Assembly: GCA_023458835.1 (NCBI GenBank)
Contig: JAEWWY010000199.1
Coordinates: 1 to 6,702 of the forward strand
Direction of reading: 5' to 3'
Length of the DNA: 6,702 nt
From: Bacillota bacterium
GTDB taxonomy: Bacteria; Bacillota; Clostridia; Christensenellales; Aristaeellaceae
Shown: positions 5,606-6,702 of the stretch, one piece after another
Layout: each line of letters opens with the position of its first letter
Numbering within the stretch: the stretch's first letter is position 1
Notes under the pieces: generated by a model
The model's input: the letters and a program-made list of their open reading frames with translations, nothing else
The model's database searches: none
What the model was told of the DNA's origin: nothing
Position numbers and translations under genes: made by a program

Positions 5606-6702
5606 TATTTCGTTTCCCCCTTTAGCCGCCTGGCAATTTCCTCGCCGGATAATTGCCGCCCGTCATATTTGAGCACGGAATCATCGCAGGTAATGCCGGT
5701 GGCCTCCCTGACAAGCTGAGCCAGTTGCCCAGTATAGTTCTGCTCCACGTTCACAATGCGCTTTGCTTTTTTCGCTTTTTCCTGAAGCAGCTTTTCAGGC
5801 AGGGGATAGACATCCCCAAACACCAGCGCCGCGTACTTTTGACCGGAAGCCTTGTTCAAAAGCGCCACCGCCTCGTACAGCGGGCCTTTCAGCGATCCCC
5901 AGCCCAGGAGCAGCGTATCGAACGCTTCCGGTCCGACAAAGTCCGGCTCCTTCAGTTCTTTTTTGAGCAGATCCATTTTGCCCATGCGCTTTTCCATCAT
6001 CCGGTTGCGCATTTCAGCCGATTCGGTGATGGCGCCCCGCTCGTCATGCTCGTCGCTGTCGGCGGAAACGAACACCTTCACCTTGCCCGGCACAAGCCTT
6101 TGGGAAATGCCATCTTCTGTAAGGCGGAAGCGAAGGTATTCCTCCCCGTTCCATTCCCTGCCGGGGGAAGCCACTTGTATATCCGATACATCGAAGGGCT
6201 TTACCGTGGCGGTGGCGTCGCCCAGGTATTGGTCGCTTAAAAGAATCACGGGAATTTGATACCGCTCCGCGATATCAAAGGCGCGGGCGGTCTGATAAAA
6301 CGCGTCCTCCTGATCCCGAAGGGCAATGACCATCCTGGGGAATTCGCCCTGGGAAGCGGAGATCACAAACTTCAGGTCGCTTTGCTCCGTGCGGGTCGGC
6401 AGACCCGTCACAGGGCCGGGCCGCTGCACATCCACCACTACCAGCGGGATTTCCGCCATGCCCGAAAGCCCAAGCGCTTCCACCTTCAGCGAAAAGCCGC
6501 CGCCGGAGGTGCCGGTCATGGCCCGCGCCCCGGCAAAGGAAGCGCCGATGGCCATGTTGATGCCGGCGATCTCATCCTCCGCCTGCTCCACCACCACACC
6601 AGCCTCCCGGCTTTTGCCGGCCAGGTATTCCATAATGGAGGTGGAGGGCGACATGGGATAAGCGGAATAAAATTTCAGCCCAGCGGCCAGCGCGCCCAGA
6701 GC
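5605..6702 (-). CDS. korA: 2-oxoacid:acceptor oxidoreductase, alpha subunit (5' end missing)
   Basis: The frame is open to the right edge of the window, so 365 C-terminal residues are visible and the start lies outside. The first visible part reads ALGALAAGLKFY followed by AYPMSPSTSIMEYLA, the hallmark opening of the thiamine diphosphate pyrimidine-binding domain of alpha subunits (YPxTPST motif, here YPMSPST). EQAEDEIAGINMAIGASFAG and GTSGGGFSL continue that domain. A second domain follows an acidic linker (LLLGWGSLKGPLYEA to VEQNYTGQLAQLVREATGI), ending in the typical KYDGRQLSGEEI tail. With KorB it forms the enzyme that makes acyl-CoA and reduced ferredoxin. In many Clostridia this subunit carries a fused gamma domain at its N-terminus; that part would be outside the window, so the subunit layout (fused or separate gamma and ferredoxin-like delta) cannot be seen. 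It is first in a two-gene minus-strand run ending at the hairpin 4701-4730. Confidence 0.93.
   Translation of the reverse strand, partial: ALGALAAGLKFYSAYPMSPSTSIMEYLAGKSREAGVVVEQAEDEIAGINMAIGASFAGARAMTGTSGGGFSLKVEALGLSGMAEIPLVVVDVQRPGPVTGLPTRTEQSDLKFVISASQGEFPRMVIALRDQEDAFYQTARAFDIAERYQIPVILLSDQYLGDATATVKPFDVSDIQVASPGREWNGEEYLRFRLTEDGISQRLVPGKVKVFVSADSDEHDERGAITESAEMRNRMMEKRMGKMDLLKKELKEPDFVGPEAFDTLLLGWGSLKGPLYEAVALLNKASGQKYAALVFGDVYPLPEKLLQEKAKKAKRIVNVEQNYTGQLAQLVREATGITCDDSVLKYDGRQLSGEEIARRLKGETK

Noticed and set aside
4487..5719. 410-residue open frame on the plus strand opposite korB
   Set aside because: It runs through the transpeptidase 3' end, the terminator hairpin and antisense to korB. 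Its translation shows no family features, and korB is unmistakable.
5653..6240. 195-residue plus-strand open frame opposite korA
   Set aside because: Antisense shadow with no ribosome binding site or domain; korA is well supported here.

Overview
The window looks like chromosomal DNA from a G+C-rich anaerobic member of the Clostridia (Bacillota), of the Oscillospirales/Christensenellales kind found in guts. This is inferred from the protein families and from strong AGGAGG-type ribosome binding sites. Ferredoxin-dependent 2-oxoacid oxidoreductase indicates anaerobic metabolism. A secreted SH3/YkuD cell-wall enzyme and a DUF4832-type glycosidase-like protein also fit. No 16S or other marker is present, so the taxon is not proven. 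There are no RNA genes, CRISPR arrays, insertion sequences or phage genes.

Layout, left to right: (1) the 3' part of a plus-strand gene for a DUF4832-family, glycoside-hydrolase-like protein. (2) A 236-bp convergent spacer with a degenerate inverted-repeat element and a hairpin, but no gene. (3) A minus-strand aldo/keto reductase gene. (4) A 123-bp divergent regulatory region. (5) A plus-strand MerR-family regulator gene. (6) A plus-strand gene for a secreted multidomain L,D-transpeptidase with its own likely promoter. (7) A strong hairpin between convergent genes. (8) A minus-strand two-gene unit, korA (5' end outside the window) and korB, coding for a 2-oxoacid:ferredoxin oxidoreductase. 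The two genes overlap by one base.

The most informative part is the reductase/MerR pair. The reductase promoter has -35 and -10 boxes 19 bp apart with a dyad between them, the hallmark of promoters activated by MerR proteins. The dyad closely fits the operator I recall for the aldehyde sensor AdhR of Bacillus subtilis, and the regulator has a cysteine where AdhR has its reactive one. The simplest reading is an aldehyde-sensing switch driving an aldehyde-reducing enzyme. The other genes (wall crosslinking, 2-oxoacid oxidation, polysaccharide-related) look like independent housekeeping or accessory units. I see no convincing wholly new system. The reductase/MerR module, the secreted transpeptidase with its Cys-rich tail, and the altered iron-sulfur ligand set in KorB deserve the closest look.
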